Of a DNA stretch of 64,000 nt, positions 17,760-26,467 are shown piece by piece. The notes beneath the pieces were generated by a model that saw only the letters and a program-made list of their open reading frames with translations, made no database searches and was not told the DNA's origin. Position 1 is the stretch's first letter, and every line of letters begins with the position of its first letter. Origin of the DNA: Methylocystis parvus OBBP (GTDB lineage Bacteria > Pseudomonadota > Alphaproteobacteria > Rhizobiales > Beijerinckiaceae); assembly GCF_027571405.1 (NCBI RefSeq), contig NZ_CP092968.1, positions 3,184,001 through 3,248,000 on the forward strand. Reading direction: 5' to 3'. A program made the position numbers and the translations under genes.

Positions 17760-18661
17760 TTAGAGTCCGTTTGAGAATTGATTTCAGTGCGCGATCCTGC
17801 GCAAGAGGAGTCCACCGAGAGCGACGTGGATCATGGCCTTGGAGACGTCGATGCGCTTTTCGTAATCGCGCACGAGGCGTCGCCAGCGGGTCATCCAGCC
17901 AAAGGTTCGCTCAACCACCCAGCATCGCGGCAGGACTTTGAAGCCTGGATCGGCGTCGATGCGCTTCACGATCTCGACGACGAAGTCCTTGAACGCCGCC
18001 TTATCCATGAGTTTCCTTCGATCATAGGCGCCGTCGGCGAATAGATGTTTGATCCACGGCCAGCGCTTACGAATGGCGTCGAGAACCTGCTGCGCGCCCG
18101 CGGAGTCGGAAATATCCGCCGTCGTCAGATTGACCATGAGCAGCCGTCCGTCCGTGTCCACGGCGATGTGGCGTTTGCGCCCGTTGATCTTCTTGCCGGC
18201 GTCGTAGCCTCGGGTTTTCGCGGCGGGCGCTTTCACCGACTGACTATCGATGACGCCTGCCGAAGGGCTCGCCGCGCGGCCCGCGCGCTCGCGGTCGATC
18301 ATCAGAGCCACGTCATGGATCGTCTCGAAAAGAAAGCGGCGCATGAAGCGACGAAACCACCAGTAAACGGTCTGCCAAGGCGGAAAGTCCTTCGGCAGCA
18401 TGCGCCAGCCGCAGCCGGCGCGAGCGATGTAGCGGATGGCGTTCAAAACCTCGCGCAACTCCACAGAGGGCTTTCGTCCTCGCCGCGCTGGCGACGGAAG
18501 AAACGCCTCGACGCGCGTCCACTCCTCGTCGGTCAAATCTGTCGGATACCGCTTGGTTTGCTTTTCAATGGCGGCCATCTTGGCGCGATTCGCTCGGGTC
18601 CACATCCCGTGCTTGAATCACGCCAGCGACAAGCCTTCAACCATTCTCAAACGGACTCTAA
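17760..18661. mobile_element. IS5-family insertion sequence
   Basis: About 0.9 kb bounded by 19-base perfect inverted repeats TTAGAGTCCGTTTGAGAAT (17760-17778 and the complement at 18643-18661). The outermost TTA/TAA or TAG may be the target duplication. It holds one intact transposase gene. Its insertion next to the kinase fragment suggests it contributed to decay of that region. Confidence 0.88.
17784..18605 (-). CDS. IS5-family transposase (DDE)
   Basis: A 273-residue single-frame transposase: N-terminal TDLTDEEWTRVEAFLP and LREVLNAIRYIARAGCGWRMLP, WWFRRFMRR, then the DDE core with GVIDSQSVKAP (first Asp), HLFADGAYD (second Asp) and CWVVERTFGWMTRWRRLVRDYE (Glu in the Y-(2)-R-(3)-E-(6)-K-like region). 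All catalytic positions appear intact, so the element may be active. It covers nearly the whole space between the inverted repeats. Confidence 0.93.
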   Translation of the reverse strand: MWTRANRAKMAAIEKQTKRYPTDLTDEEWTRVEAFLPSPARRGRKPSVELREVLNAIRYIARAGCGWRMLPKDFPPWQTVYWWFRRFMRRFLFETIHDVALMIDRERAGRAASPSAGVIDSQSVKAPAAKTRGYDAGKKINGRKRHIAVDTDGRLLMVNLTTADISDSAGAQQVLDAIRKRWPWIKHLFADGAYDRRKLMDKAAFKDFVVEIVKRIDADPGFKVLPRCWVVERTFGWMTRWRRLVRDYEKRIDVSKAMIHVALGGLLLRRIAH

Positions 18662-18800
18662 GAGTGGGAGAACGGGAGCGGGTCTCCTGCGATTTAGCGC
18701 GGTGCGTGTGATTGAATTGTTCTTATCTTCAAAGGCAGCCGTCGCCTCATACGCGGATGAAATCATATGCGGAGGGGCCGTCGGGCAGGGAGGATACAAA

Positions 18801-19050
18801 ATGGTAACGTATAAGACCCTAGGACTCGCGATCGGCGCGGTGTCGCTTATTGGCTTTGGTTTCCCAGCACAGGCAGCAGCCTGTGGCTGCGTCGCGCAAG
18901 GTTGTCGAGATCTCCAAGTCGGACGGTTTCGTTGTTCAAGCTGCGCAGGACGAACGTAAAGAGCGCCAGGAGGGTCGTCAGGGTACCCGATCCGACCGAC
19001 AGAGTGGTCGTCAAGGGAATCGATCGGAACGTCAGGAAAATCGACATTAA
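18801..19050 (+). pseudogene. Small secreted basic protein, probably frameshifted
   Basis: The ATG at 18801, after AGGATACAAA, begins a clear signal peptide (MVTYKTLGLAIGAVSLIGFG, cleavage near AQA). That frame ends at 18959 in a Cys/Arg-rich tail. A second frame over the same bases continues as SRKVVEISKSDGFVVQAAQ and a repetitive Arg/Gln/Gly tail to 19050, which looks more protein-like. I read one frameshift near 18875-18890. The alternative is a 52-residue secreted peptide exactly as encoded. No family recognised. Confidence 0.35.
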
Positions 19051-19204
19051 TTTGCGAACGGGCGTTGGGGCGTCGGTGTCATGAGACGCTCTCGTGATTG
19101 TGAGTCCACAGTAAGAAGCCCGGGCACGTCAGACCGGGCTTCGTTGCGATCGGCCTCTGCCGTGACAGAATCGGGTTGCTCATATTGACCAGATTGGCAA
19201 AAGT

Positions 19205-19810
19205 TTAGTCGCCAAAAAGTAGCTCAAAGTGATTCGAGAAGGTTTGCCGCTCAGGCCAGTGAGTTTGACGTGCGCCGTAATGTTGACGCGCGCCCGCATA
19301 GCGAGCAGCGCGTGGCGGGGAACCCGCAATCGCGATACTGGCGCCTTTCTCTCGAACTAGTTTATAGAGCAGCGCGGCTTTTCCGGGAGCCAGCCGCACA
19401 CAGCCATGCGACGCCGGGCTTCCCAATGCGCTCGTGGCGTAAGACCCATGAATTGCGTAGCCGCCGCGGAAAAAGATTGAATGTGGCATCGGCGACATGT
19501 CGTACTTTCGTGAGTAATGCATTCGCTGCATACTCCGCGCTGAGTAATTCCCTCGGGGAGTCACATATCCTGTGCGCGCGGTTGAAACCGGCCATGCATA
19601 ATCACCGCGGGCGGATTGCACGTGCATCGTCTGAGTTGAAAGGTCGATGTGGATGTGGACGCGGGCGTCGGCAACCTCTGTAAGTCCAAGAGTTGCGACG
19701 AGAAAAGCTGGAAAAGCCCCCAAAGCAACGCATGCTTGCTTCCCGTTATCAGGAGCCGTCTCGAATTGAGAATATTCGAACTTTGCGCCGAAAAAGCCAC
19801 CACTGATCAC
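19205..19810 (-). CDS. L,D-transpeptidase (YkuD domain)
   Basis: A 201-residue protein from a GTG at 19810 with a signal-like segment (VALGAFPAFLVATLGL). The YkuD catalytic motif is present: IHGSYATSALGSPASHGCVR, with His and the nucleophilic Cys. Upstream, VHIHIDLSTQTMHVQ and WPVSTARTGYVTPRG are the usual YkuD strands. Such enzymes make 3-3 peptidoglycan cross-links or attach proteins to peptidoglycan in the periplasm. It is the last intact gene before the right repeat of the element. Confidence 0.85.
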   Translation of the reverse strand: MISGGFFGAKFEYSQFETAPDNGKQACVALGAFPAFLVATLGLTEVADARVHIHIDLSTQTMHVQSARGDYAWPVSTARTGYVTPRGNYSARSMQRMHYSRKYDMSPMPHSIFFRGGYAIHGSYATSALGSPASHGCVRLAPGKAALLYKLVREKGASIAIAGSPPRAARYAGARQHYGARQTHWPERQTFSNHFELLFGD

Positions 19811-19954
19811 AAGCGACAGCTTGGCGAGATCAGCTGGGATGATGGGCCGTCGACCATGCTAACTCACCAAGGCGACGGTTGAGACCGAGCCGTATTAAGC
19901 GCACGATCGAATACTGTAGAGTATGTTTGGGCGTCGTGGGGAAAGACGGTAGCG

Positions 19955-19977
19955 CTCCTCCGCTACTACCGATCCCC
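19955..19977 (+). repeat. Right attachment repeat (copy of tRNA-Met end)
   Basis: Twenty-two of 23 bases match 8082-8104 in the same orientation. It contains the acceptor 3' strand and a CTA in place of the CCA, with no tRNA body before it, as expected for the far junction of an element inserted at a tRNA 3' end. The IS481 element begins immediately after it, and the frame-restored IS481 transposase would end inside it. Confidence 0.7.
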
Positions 19978-21185
19978 TGTCCGGACCGAGGGCATAGGTG
20001 ACAACCTCGGGCCGAACGGGTTGTCGAGGGGTTGCAAAGTCTTCTGCTCCAGATCGATGAAGCCGAGATCGTAGCTCATGAAGCTGAGGAGCCAAATGCC
20101 GTCGTCGACCTCTTGATTCCCAGGTGCTGACCGGCGAGCACGGTCGAGATGTTGACGCGCTTTCGATACATGCAGACGCGCCCGCAGGCGGTGACCAGCA
20201 CGTCACAGTCGTGCAAGGGATAGGCGAGTTCCGGCAATTTCCCGTCATAGGGCTCGGCGGAAGGGCGATAGACATTGGCGGGGCGTTTCATGGCGAGCGC
20301 CTCATGCGGCCTTTCCTCGTTGAACTCCTTGATAAACTCGTCGAAGCGGGCTTGTTGCTGCAAGCTGTTCGCCCCCGGCGGTCGCGTCGCCTCCTTCTTC
20401 AAGGTCAGATGCATGCGCTCATGGCGGCCGTTCTGCTGGGGATGACCGGGTTTGATGCGCTCGATCTCGACGCCGAGCCGCAGCCACCAGACGGAGAGCT
20501 TGGAGAGGCCGAAGAGGCCGAAGAGGCCGTTGGGGCTGGCGAAGGGAACGCCATTGTCGGAGCGGATGGCGCAGGGGAGGCCGCGCTCGCGAAACAGCCG
20601 GTCGAAGGCGGTGATCGCCGGGTCTTCCCTGGTCGACTCCAGCGCTTCGCACAGCAGCAGAAAGCGCGAGGCGTGATCCGTGACGGTGAGCGGATAGCAG
20701 TAGCGTCCGGAGCCGAGCTTGAACTCGCCCTTGAAGTCCACGCACCAGAGATCGTTCGGAGCAAGTCCGGGCGAGAGCTTCGCGCCCTGTGCGCGCGGGC
20801 GGCGGCGTCCGAGCGCCTTGACGAGGCCGTGCCGGCATAGGACCGCATGGATCGTGCTGTTGGCGGGGGCGCGGAAATCGCCGTCGAGCTTGCGCAACAG
20901 CAACGCGCGGATCTTGCGCGCCCCCCAATGGGGCTTTTCGCGCTTGCAGCGCAGAATGAGGCTTTCGATCTGCTCAGGCAGCTGGTTGGCGTAACGCACC
21001 GGCCGCCGCGAGCGGTCGGAGAGCGCCTCGAAGCCGTTCTCCTTGTAGCGATCGAAGATCTTGTAACCCGTCTTGCGCGAGATGCCGAACTCCCGGCACA
21101 CATCGCTCATCGCCTCGCCGTCGAGCAGGCGCGCGCGACGAACCGAAGACGCCTCCCGCCAGGCTGGCCTGATGGGAGGCGTCAC
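19966..21185 (-). pseudogene. IS481-family transposase with C-terminal frameshift
   Basis: From a GTG at 21185: helix-turn-helix MSDVCREFGISRKTGYKIF, KPHWGARKIRALL, then the integrase core LWCVDFKGEF (Asp), AIRSDNGVPFASP (Asp) and RIKPGHPQQNGRHERMHLTL (Glu). The catalytic domain is intact to about residue 350. The frame then ends as KRSTTAFGSSAS at 20076, whereas one base of shift near 20125 gives the family C terminus EVDDGIWLLSFMSYDLGFID and NPFGPRLSPM, stopping at 19966. It is probably inactive or translated with a shortened tail. Confidence 0.85.
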
Positions 21186-21220
21186 CCATGTGTCCGGAAC
21201 AAACTGTCACCCATGTCTCA
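19978..21220. mobile_element. IS481-family insertion sequence (approximate limits)
   Basis: About 1.24 kb around an IS481-type transposase gene. The right end has two copies of GTCACCCATG (21181-21190 and 21207-21216) and ends near CCCATGTCTCA; the left end has TGTCCGG and the related CATAGGTGACAACC. The ends match only partly, so the exact boundaries are uncertain. It abuts the right att repeat of the neighbouring element. Confidence 0.6.
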
Positions 21221-21935
21221 GGTCAATCAACTAAAATTAGTATGTTATGTGGAACCTCCGACGGCGCTGGCAAAGTCTCGGGAAACCCGGCCGTATCTTT
21301 TTGAAGAAGTCTCCGCGTGCGGTTGAGGGCGTCTTTTCTGGGAAAATTCCGCGTCCGTCTGAAGTCGGCATAGGCCAAGTGCAGTTGCCAAGTTTTGGCG
21401 GGAATAGCCAGATTCTCTCCTGCGCGACGGCGTACCGGTGATGACTTTGGCGCGTGCTTTCACCTAACTGACCCTCCGCACGTCCGGGCGGAGGGTCGAC
21501 ATCATTTCAGAGCTCACGCCGCTCATTGCTTGTTGGATTGCGCATCACCACCCCTGTCGGTAAGGATGCGTCGGCCATCAGTTCATCGTCAGATTTTCTG
21601 ATCGTATGCTTGGTGGCTCACGACTGGAAATTTCGACGGCGGACTGCCGAATACGTCAAACTTCTACTGCCGCCCCGGCAAAGCCCGGGGGAACTCCTTT
21701 ACGGGTTAGTCACCGAACTGCTCGAATGCGAAGATGGACTTCATAGGGGTGTCGTGGCCGATCGTCTGTCGATGTTCGACTTCGGGCCAGCCTCATTCGT
21801 CACCTGCGGCGCCTGACCGTCCACGATGGCGAATAATCCGCCCTGGCGACAGCGCGCGGGATCGGCAAGAATTGACCCTGAGCGGAAAATCGTGCGAACG
21901 GGGCCATGGCGGTCGCCGCAAACGAAACAAGCTGA
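21221..21935. other. Intergenic region without a recognisable gene
   Basis: 715 bases between IS481 and the hydrolase gene. A frame at 21526-21816 (plus) is open but carries no motif or ribosome site I trust, and long minus-strand frames are antisense to the hydrolase. The only defined structure is a GC-rich hairpin at 21470-21497. It may be the original chromosomal flank of the element, partly decayed. Confidence 0.5.
21470..21497. terminator. GC-rich stem-loop
   Basis: GACCCTCCGC pairs perfectly with GCGGAGGGTC around an eight-base loop. It is a strong 10-pair stem but is followed by GACATCATTT rather than a T run, so it is only a possible terminator and its parent transcript is unclear. 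Confidence 0.4.
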
Positions 21936-22721
21936 ATGAACGCAACGGGGACGTCCTTGACGCGGATAGCACTCCTGCACCTGTCCCCGGAGCCGGGCGC
22001 CCTGGCGCAAAATCGGCGACTTGTCGACGCGGCGATACGAGCTGCGGCGGATGCGGGCGCCGAATGGATCCTGACGCCGGAACTTGCGACCACCGGATAT
22101 GAATTCGTCGAACGCATTGGGTCCGACTGGATCGAAACCCAGCCGGATCCATGGGTTCAAGGCGTAGCCGAATTCGCGCGGCGGCGCCGTGTGACCGTCT
22201 TTCTTTCCGTCCCCGAGCGGGTCGAGGAGAGGCGCTACAATACGCTGCTCGCGATCGATCGGGTGGGACAGATCGCCGGGCGTCACCGGAAGATCAACGC
22301 GCTGCGCGTCGGCTCGGAAGCCTGGTCCACCCCGGGCCAGGAAATCAACGCCGTTCCGATTGACGGCTTTGGCCTGGTGGGCATGCTGATCTGCGCGGAC
22401 GCCTACACGCCGAGCATCGCCGAAACCCTGGCGCGCCAGGGCGCGCGCGCATTGGTGTCGTCCGCGGCCTGGAGGCCGGGCCTGCATGGTCCGAACGGCG
22501 AATGGGAAGCGGTCACCGAGGCGACCTCCCTGCCGATTTTCGTTTGCAACCGCACCGGCCAGGAAAGGCGGATCGACTTCACCGCCGCGCAGAGCGTCGT
22601 CGCAAGCGCGGGCAAACGCCTGGTCAGTTTCGCTGCTCCTCGCAACGCCATTTTTCTGATCGACTGGAGCTTCGAAGAGAACCGGCTTGTCCGCCACTCT
22701 ACGATAGCTCCCTTTCCTTAA
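21936..22721 (+). CDS. Carbon-nitrogen hydrolase (nitrilase superfamily)
   Basis: A 261-residue protein with the nitrilase-superfamily catalytic triad: Glu49 in ILTPELATTGYEF, Lys119 in GRHRKINAL and Cys153 in GMLICADAYTP. The fold starts with RIALLHLSPEPGALAQNRR. These enzymes hydrolyse amides, carbamoyl groups or nitriles; the CAD motif after the catalytic cysteine points to an amidase rather than a true nitrilase. The substrate is unknown. It stands alone upstream of the cobalamin riboswitch. Confidence 0.88.
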   Translation: MNATGTSLTRIALLHLSPEPGALAQNRRLVDAAIRAAADAGAEWILTPELATTGYEFVERIGSDWIETQPDPWVQGVAEFARRRRVTVFLSVPERVEERRYNTLLAIDRVGQIAGRHRKINALRVGSEAWSTPGQEINAVPIDGFGLVGMLICADAYTPSIAETLARQGARALVSSAAWRPGLHGPNGEWEAVTEATSLPIFVCNRTGQERRIDFTAAQSVVASAGKRLVSFAAPRNAIFLIDWSFEENRLVRHSTIAPFP

Positions 22722-22867
22722 GTCGCGAGGTTGCGACGAAAGCGGATCGACGCCGGATAACGCGCCGGTTCCCGTTATGATGCAAAAATGCAACGCTCAA
22801 GCATCCCCTCGAGCCGCCGAGGCCAATCCGCTTGACTCACGCCAATTGATCCGGCCTTTATAGGCGC

Positions 22868-23034
22868 GATGGTTCCCTTCGGGGATCAAAAGGGAACTCG
22901 GTGCGCGCATTCGCGCCATGCCGAGGCTGCCCCCGCAACTGTAAGCGGTGAGCCTTAGAGCCAAAAAGCCACTGGGGAAATGTCCCTGGGAAGGCGGCTC
23001 GAGGCGACGACCCGCGAGCCAGGAGACCTGCCAT
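22868..23034 (+). ncRNA. Cobalamin riboswitch
   Basis: The conserved parts occur in order: a 5' stem with GGTTCCC/GGGAAC, the core GCCGAGGCTGCCCCCGCAAC followed by TGTAAGCGG, AAGCCACTGGG, a further stem with GGGAAGGC, and the 3' B12 box GCGAGCCAGGAGACCTGCC (23014-23032). It binds adenosylcobalamin or a related cobamide and turns down expression of the downstream gene when B12 is ample. It lies about 100 bases before the TonB receptor start, placing the receptor and the three genes after it under cobamide control. Confidence 0.93.
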
Positions 23035-23132
23035 CATTCGTGGTCACGCGCGAGAGCGTCGGGCGGGGTGCACCGAGGCGGTCAAAACTGTCGTAACGCC
23101 ATAGGCGTGAAGGACAGCCGAGACCTTTCGCA

Positions 23133-25724
23133 GTGACGGCCCACGTTGCTGCGAGTCCTGAACTCATGAATTCCCATATCCCGTCAGCCAAGAGGGGCGA
23201 ACTGCGCCTCGCTCTGCGTTCCTGCGCGTCCATTCTGCCCTGCGTCCTCTCCGCGGCGCTTTCAACGCCGACTTTCGGCCAGCAAACGCTTCCGACCATC
23301 GACGTAACGACGCCAAAGCCGAGGATCGGAAGAGCCGCCGGACGACCGGCCGCGCCTTCCGCCAGCCAAACGGCGCCGACCGACGGCGGCGTGGGAGTCG
23401 TGGGGAATAACGGCACGGAAATCGGCCCCGGAAACAACGGGCAAATTTGCGCCAACGGAATCTGCAACGACCCGACGTCTTACGCCGCGCCGATCGGATC
23501 GCTCGGCGCGAAGGTCAATACGCCGGTCATGGATACGCCGGTCACGACCAAGATGGTCACGCGCCAGATGCTCGAGGACCAGCAGGCCATCACGCTCGAT
23601 CAGGCGTTGAAGAATGTCAGCGGCGTCGCCTTCGCGGGCGGCGGCGACGCCGCGCTGGGGAACGCCTTCACGCAGATCATGCTGCGCGGCTTTCCGACGC
23701 AAAACTATTTCCGCGACGGCTTCAGGGTCGACAGCTTCGGCCTCAACTTCGCGGGATCCAGCGCCGTCGAAATGGCCAATGTCGAGAGCATCGAGGTTCT
23801 CAAGGGGCCGGCCGCCATTCTCTATGGCGCCGTGGAGCCCGGCGGCATCGTCAACCTCAACACGAAGCAGCCGCTGGACAAGCCGGCTTTTTCCATACAG
23901 CAGCAGGTCGGCAGCTACGCCGCTTTCCGCACGACGCTCGACTCCACCGGGCCGGTGACTCCAGACAAGGACGTGCTCTACCGCTTCGTCATGTCTTATG
24001 AGAATGACGGATCGTTCCGGGCATTGGGCTATAATCGCAACATCATGATCAACCCCGTGGTGAGATGGAACATTGATTCCAACACCTGGGTCCGGGCGTC
24101 CGCTCAATTCCAGCAGAATAATTTCAATCAGGACATGTACTGGACGCCGTATTTCGGCATGTATACGCCTCTTTGGCTCGGGCGCAGTTTCAACTGGGGA
24201 CCGAAATCTCCCTACAACCAGCAACAGAATTTTACCGAGTTCACTTGGCATCACGATTTCAACAAGGACTGGTCGATTCAGCAGACTGCTTTCATGCAGT
24301 TGTTGCGGAACGATTGGGCGAACAATGGCGGATTCGGCTTTATCTCAGATTGCCTGACGCCCGGAAGCACATCCTGCTTCTCATTCCCTTCGTCCAACAA
24401 CGTCACTCTGAACTGGGGCGCGTTTCCGTCGGACAACAGGCAGGCGGAATATGCGACGACCGTCAATCTCGTCGGTCATTTCAACACCAGTGAGCAGCTC
24501 AATCACACGCTGCTCTCCGGCGTGGATTATTACCGCTACAATTTCCGAGGCCAGAATCAACTCCCGCTGAATTACAGTTCTTCCGTGATCTTCGGCGCGC
24601 CGCAGCCTTCGACGCCGGTTTCGGGTCTTGTACCGTACAGCGCGACGGAGCAATACGCCGACAATCTGGGCGTCTATCTGCAAGACCAGATCAAGCTGCC
24701 ATATGGCGTCACCGTGCTCGGCGGCGCGCGTTATCAATATATCAACAGCAGAACCGGAGCCACGGACAACGCTGCCTTCTGCGGCCCCTATTCGGATAAC
24801 GCGTTTGCGGGGCTTTTGATTCCCTGCAACTTCGATACGATCACAAAGCGAGGGCAATCCATCAGTCAGCGCGTGACGCCGCGCGTCGGGCTTCTGTGGC
24901 GACCGCTCGACTGGGTGAGCTTCTATGGGAATTACGCGGAGTCCTACAGCCCGAACTATAACGGCAAACTGGTGTCGGGCACGAATGATCCGACGCCCCC
25001 GAGCGCCGGCGCGCAAATGGAAGGAGGCGTCAAGTTTTCCTGGTTCGATGGGAGAATTCAGGCGACCGCGGCCTACTACCATCTGGTGAAGACGAACATT
25101 CCGATCGGAATCCCCAACGACTTCACCCATGTGATGCTCATCGGCGAAGGCCGTTCGCAGGGTCCGGAACTCGACAGCCAGGGCGAGATCATCCCCGGTT
25201 GGAACGTGAACCTCGCCTACGCCAACACCGACGCAATCACCACCAAATCAAATCCATTTTATCTGGGGGTCCCCGCGGTTGGCGCGCCGATCCCCTTCGT
25301 TCCGCGCAACGTCGGCTCGCTGTCGTCGAGTTACGAGTTCAGGAATGGCGAGCTTAAAGGCCTGAGACTGGGCGCGCGATATGACTACACCGGATATCTT
25401 CCCTTCTATCATTACGCCAATGATGGAACCTATATCTATGGCCAGTCGACGCCGGGCTATGGCCTTGTCGGCATCTTTGGCGCCTACGAATTCAACGTCG
25501 ACAAATTCAAGGTGACCGCGCAGCTCAATGTGAGCAATCTCTTTGACAAGACCTACTTCACCACCGGCGGATTGGGTCCGCAGGCCTTCGACGCCTCCCA
25601 TCCCGGCGGCTACGCGGTGCCCTATACCAATCCGATGCAGGTGGGGTGGAACCTGCCCGGGTACAATTATAACGTGGTCGGCGCCCCGCGAATTCTTCGC
25701 GGATCGATCAAGGTGTCGTTCTGA
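23133..25724 (+). CDS. TonB-dependent outer-membrane receptor under B12 control (siderophore-receptor type)
   Basis: An 863-residue receptor from a GTG at 23133; an ATG at 23166 is an alternative, and neither has a strong ribosome site. A signal sequence (about residues 28-50) is followed by a TonB box (TIDVTTP), the plug domain (TLDQALKNVSGVAF, QIMLRGFP, VESIEVLKGPAAILYG, PGGIVNLNTKQP) and a C-terminal barrel ending in RGSIKVSF with terminal Phe. Sequence style is that of siderophore receptors (FhuE/FpvA type), not classical BtuB, yet the riboswitch indicates a cobamide, corrinoid or cobalt ligand. It heads an operon that ends with cbiZ. Confidence 0.9.
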   Translation: MTAHVAASPELMNSHIPSAKRGELRLALRSCASILPCVLSAALSTPTFGQQTLPTIDVTTPKPRIGRAAGRPAAPSASQTAPTDGGVGVVGNNGTEIGPGNNGQICANGICNDPTSYAAPIGSLGAKVNTPVMDTPVTTKMVTRQMLEDQQAITLDQALKNVSGVAFAGGGDAALGNAFTQIMLRGFPTQNYFRDGFRVDSFGLNFAGSSAVEMANVESIEVLKGPAAILYGAVEPGGIVNLNTKQPLDKPAFSIQQQVGSYAAFRTTLDSTGPVTPDKDVLYRFVMSYENDGSFRALGYNRNIMINPVVRWNIDSNTWVRASAQFQQNNFNQDMYWTPYFGMYTPLWLGRSFNWGPKSPYNQQQNFTEFTWHHDFNKDWSIQQTAFMQLLRNDWANNGGFGFISDCLTPGSTSCFSFPSSNNVTLNWGAFPSDNRQAEYATTVNLVGHFNTSEQLNHTLLSGVDYYRYNFRGQNQLPLNYSSSVIFGAPQPSTPVSGLVPYSATEQYADNLGVYLQDQIKLPYGVTVLGGARYQYINSRTGATDNAAFCGPYSDNAFAGLLIPCNFDTITKRGQSISQRVTPRVGLLWRPLDWVSFYGNYAESYSPNYNGKLVSGTNDPTPPSAGAQMEGGVKFSWFDGRIQATAAYYHLVKTNIPIGIPNDFTHVMLIGEGRSQGPELDSQGEIIPGWNVNLAYANTDAITTKSNPFYLGVPAVGAPIPFVPRNVGSLSSSYEFRNGELKGLRLGARYDYTGYLPFYHYANDGTYIYGQSTPGYGLVGIFGAYEFNVDKFKVTAQLNVSNLFDKTYFTTGGLGPQAFDASHPGGYAVPYTNPMQVGWNLPGYNYNVVGAPRILRGSIKVSF

Positions 25725-25814
25725 GCCGGCTGGTCGGCGTCACGAAATGGCGGGAGCGTTTGAAGCGCTCCCGCTTCGTTGCAGATCGTTTTGTAAGATA
25801 GAGAGCGCATCGCC

Positions 25815-26408
25815 ATGACAGTCATCGCCAACATAGCTCCCGCCCGCGTCCTCGAACCCGACGGAACGCCGCTCGATGTTTTTTCACTGCCGACGGATAC
25901 GGCGAGCCTCGAAGAATTGTTGCGCGATCTCTTCCAGAACCATTGGCAGGAGATCACCTTCGGCCCATTGATTCAGGGCGCGGCGTGGGAAATGAAAGCC
26001 GACAAACCGCCGACGCGGATCGGCATGCTCGACGGCTATATCACCGTCGCTTTCGGCGTTCCCCATTTCCATATCTGCATCGGCGAAACGAGAGGCACGC
26101 GCGTGCAACCGACGCCGCCGGAGGTGGCGCGTCACCGGCGCACGTCGCGGGCGGAGATGTATCGCCGCATGTCGCGGTCCTGTTTGCCGATGTCATGGGG
26201 TCTGCGGCTGTTCAACGGGGAGAATGAGCAGCAAATCACCGTGCTGCTCCCGAACCCGTTTCTCGATCCGGAAACCGACCGGATTCGTAAAGATCCCGAC
26301 TGGTCCCGTCTTGCCTTGTGGGACAAGCTGCGGGCGCGATGGCTCGGCCTGACAGACCCTGATCCGATCGACCGCTCCGCGAGCTTTGCGCGCGGCTCTA
26401 CCCAATAA
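25815..26408 (+). CDS. Conserved protein of unknown function in the cobamide operon
   Basis: A 197-residue soluble protein with no signal peptide or membrane segment. Notable pieces: FQNHWQEITFGPLIQGAAWEM, the His-rich VPHFHICIGETRGT, and LPNPFLDPETDRIRKDPDW. The HFHICIGE strand (two His, one Cys) could bind metal, which would suit cobalt or corrinoid handling, but this is inference. It lies 90 bases after the TonB receptor and 59 bases before the membrane protein, so it is probably in the riboswitch-controlled operon. I do not recognise a characterised family. Confidence 0.7.
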   Translation: MTVIANIAPARVLEPDGTPLDVFSLPTDTASLEELLRDLFQNHWQEITFGPLIQGAAWEMKADKPPTRIGMLDGYITVAFGVPHFHICIGETRGTRVQPTPPEVARHRRTSRAEMYRRMSRSCLPMSWGLRLFNGENEQQITVLLPNPFLDPETDRIRKDPDWSRLALWDKLRARWLGLTDPDPIDRSASFARGSTQ

Positions 26409-26467
26409 TCACGCTTCTTGCGAGGCGCCTCGCCATTTTCGGCTGTAACAACCCAAGGAGAATGCAA

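Larger units (their letters stand above)
8052..19977. mobile_element. Putative integrated element at the 3' end of tRNA-Met
   Basis: The segment is bounded on the left by the tRNA-Met 3' end and on the right by a near-perfect copy of that end (8082-8104 versus 19955-19977, 22 of 23 bases identical, same orientation). A serine recombinase gene lies just inside the left end. The cargo is accessory: decayed VapBC, an AraC regulator, a sulfatase/FGE operon, a broken sensor kinase, an IS5 copy and an L,D-transpeptidase. No conjugation or phage structural genes are visible, so it is a small genomic island or a decayed integrative element. Limits are inferred from the repeats. Confidence 0.65.

Noticed and set aside
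8052..19977. A prophage
   Set aside because: No capsid, tail, terminase or lysis genes; the only phage-like gene is the recombinase.
20419..21103. Other long frames within the IS481 transposase region
   Set aside because: They are alternate-frame readings of the transposase and rich in Arg/Ala/Ser without motifs.
21526..21816. A possible gene upstream of the C-N hydrolase
   Set aside because: Open for 96 codons but with no ribosome site, no motif and a composition like the surrounding non-coding sequence.
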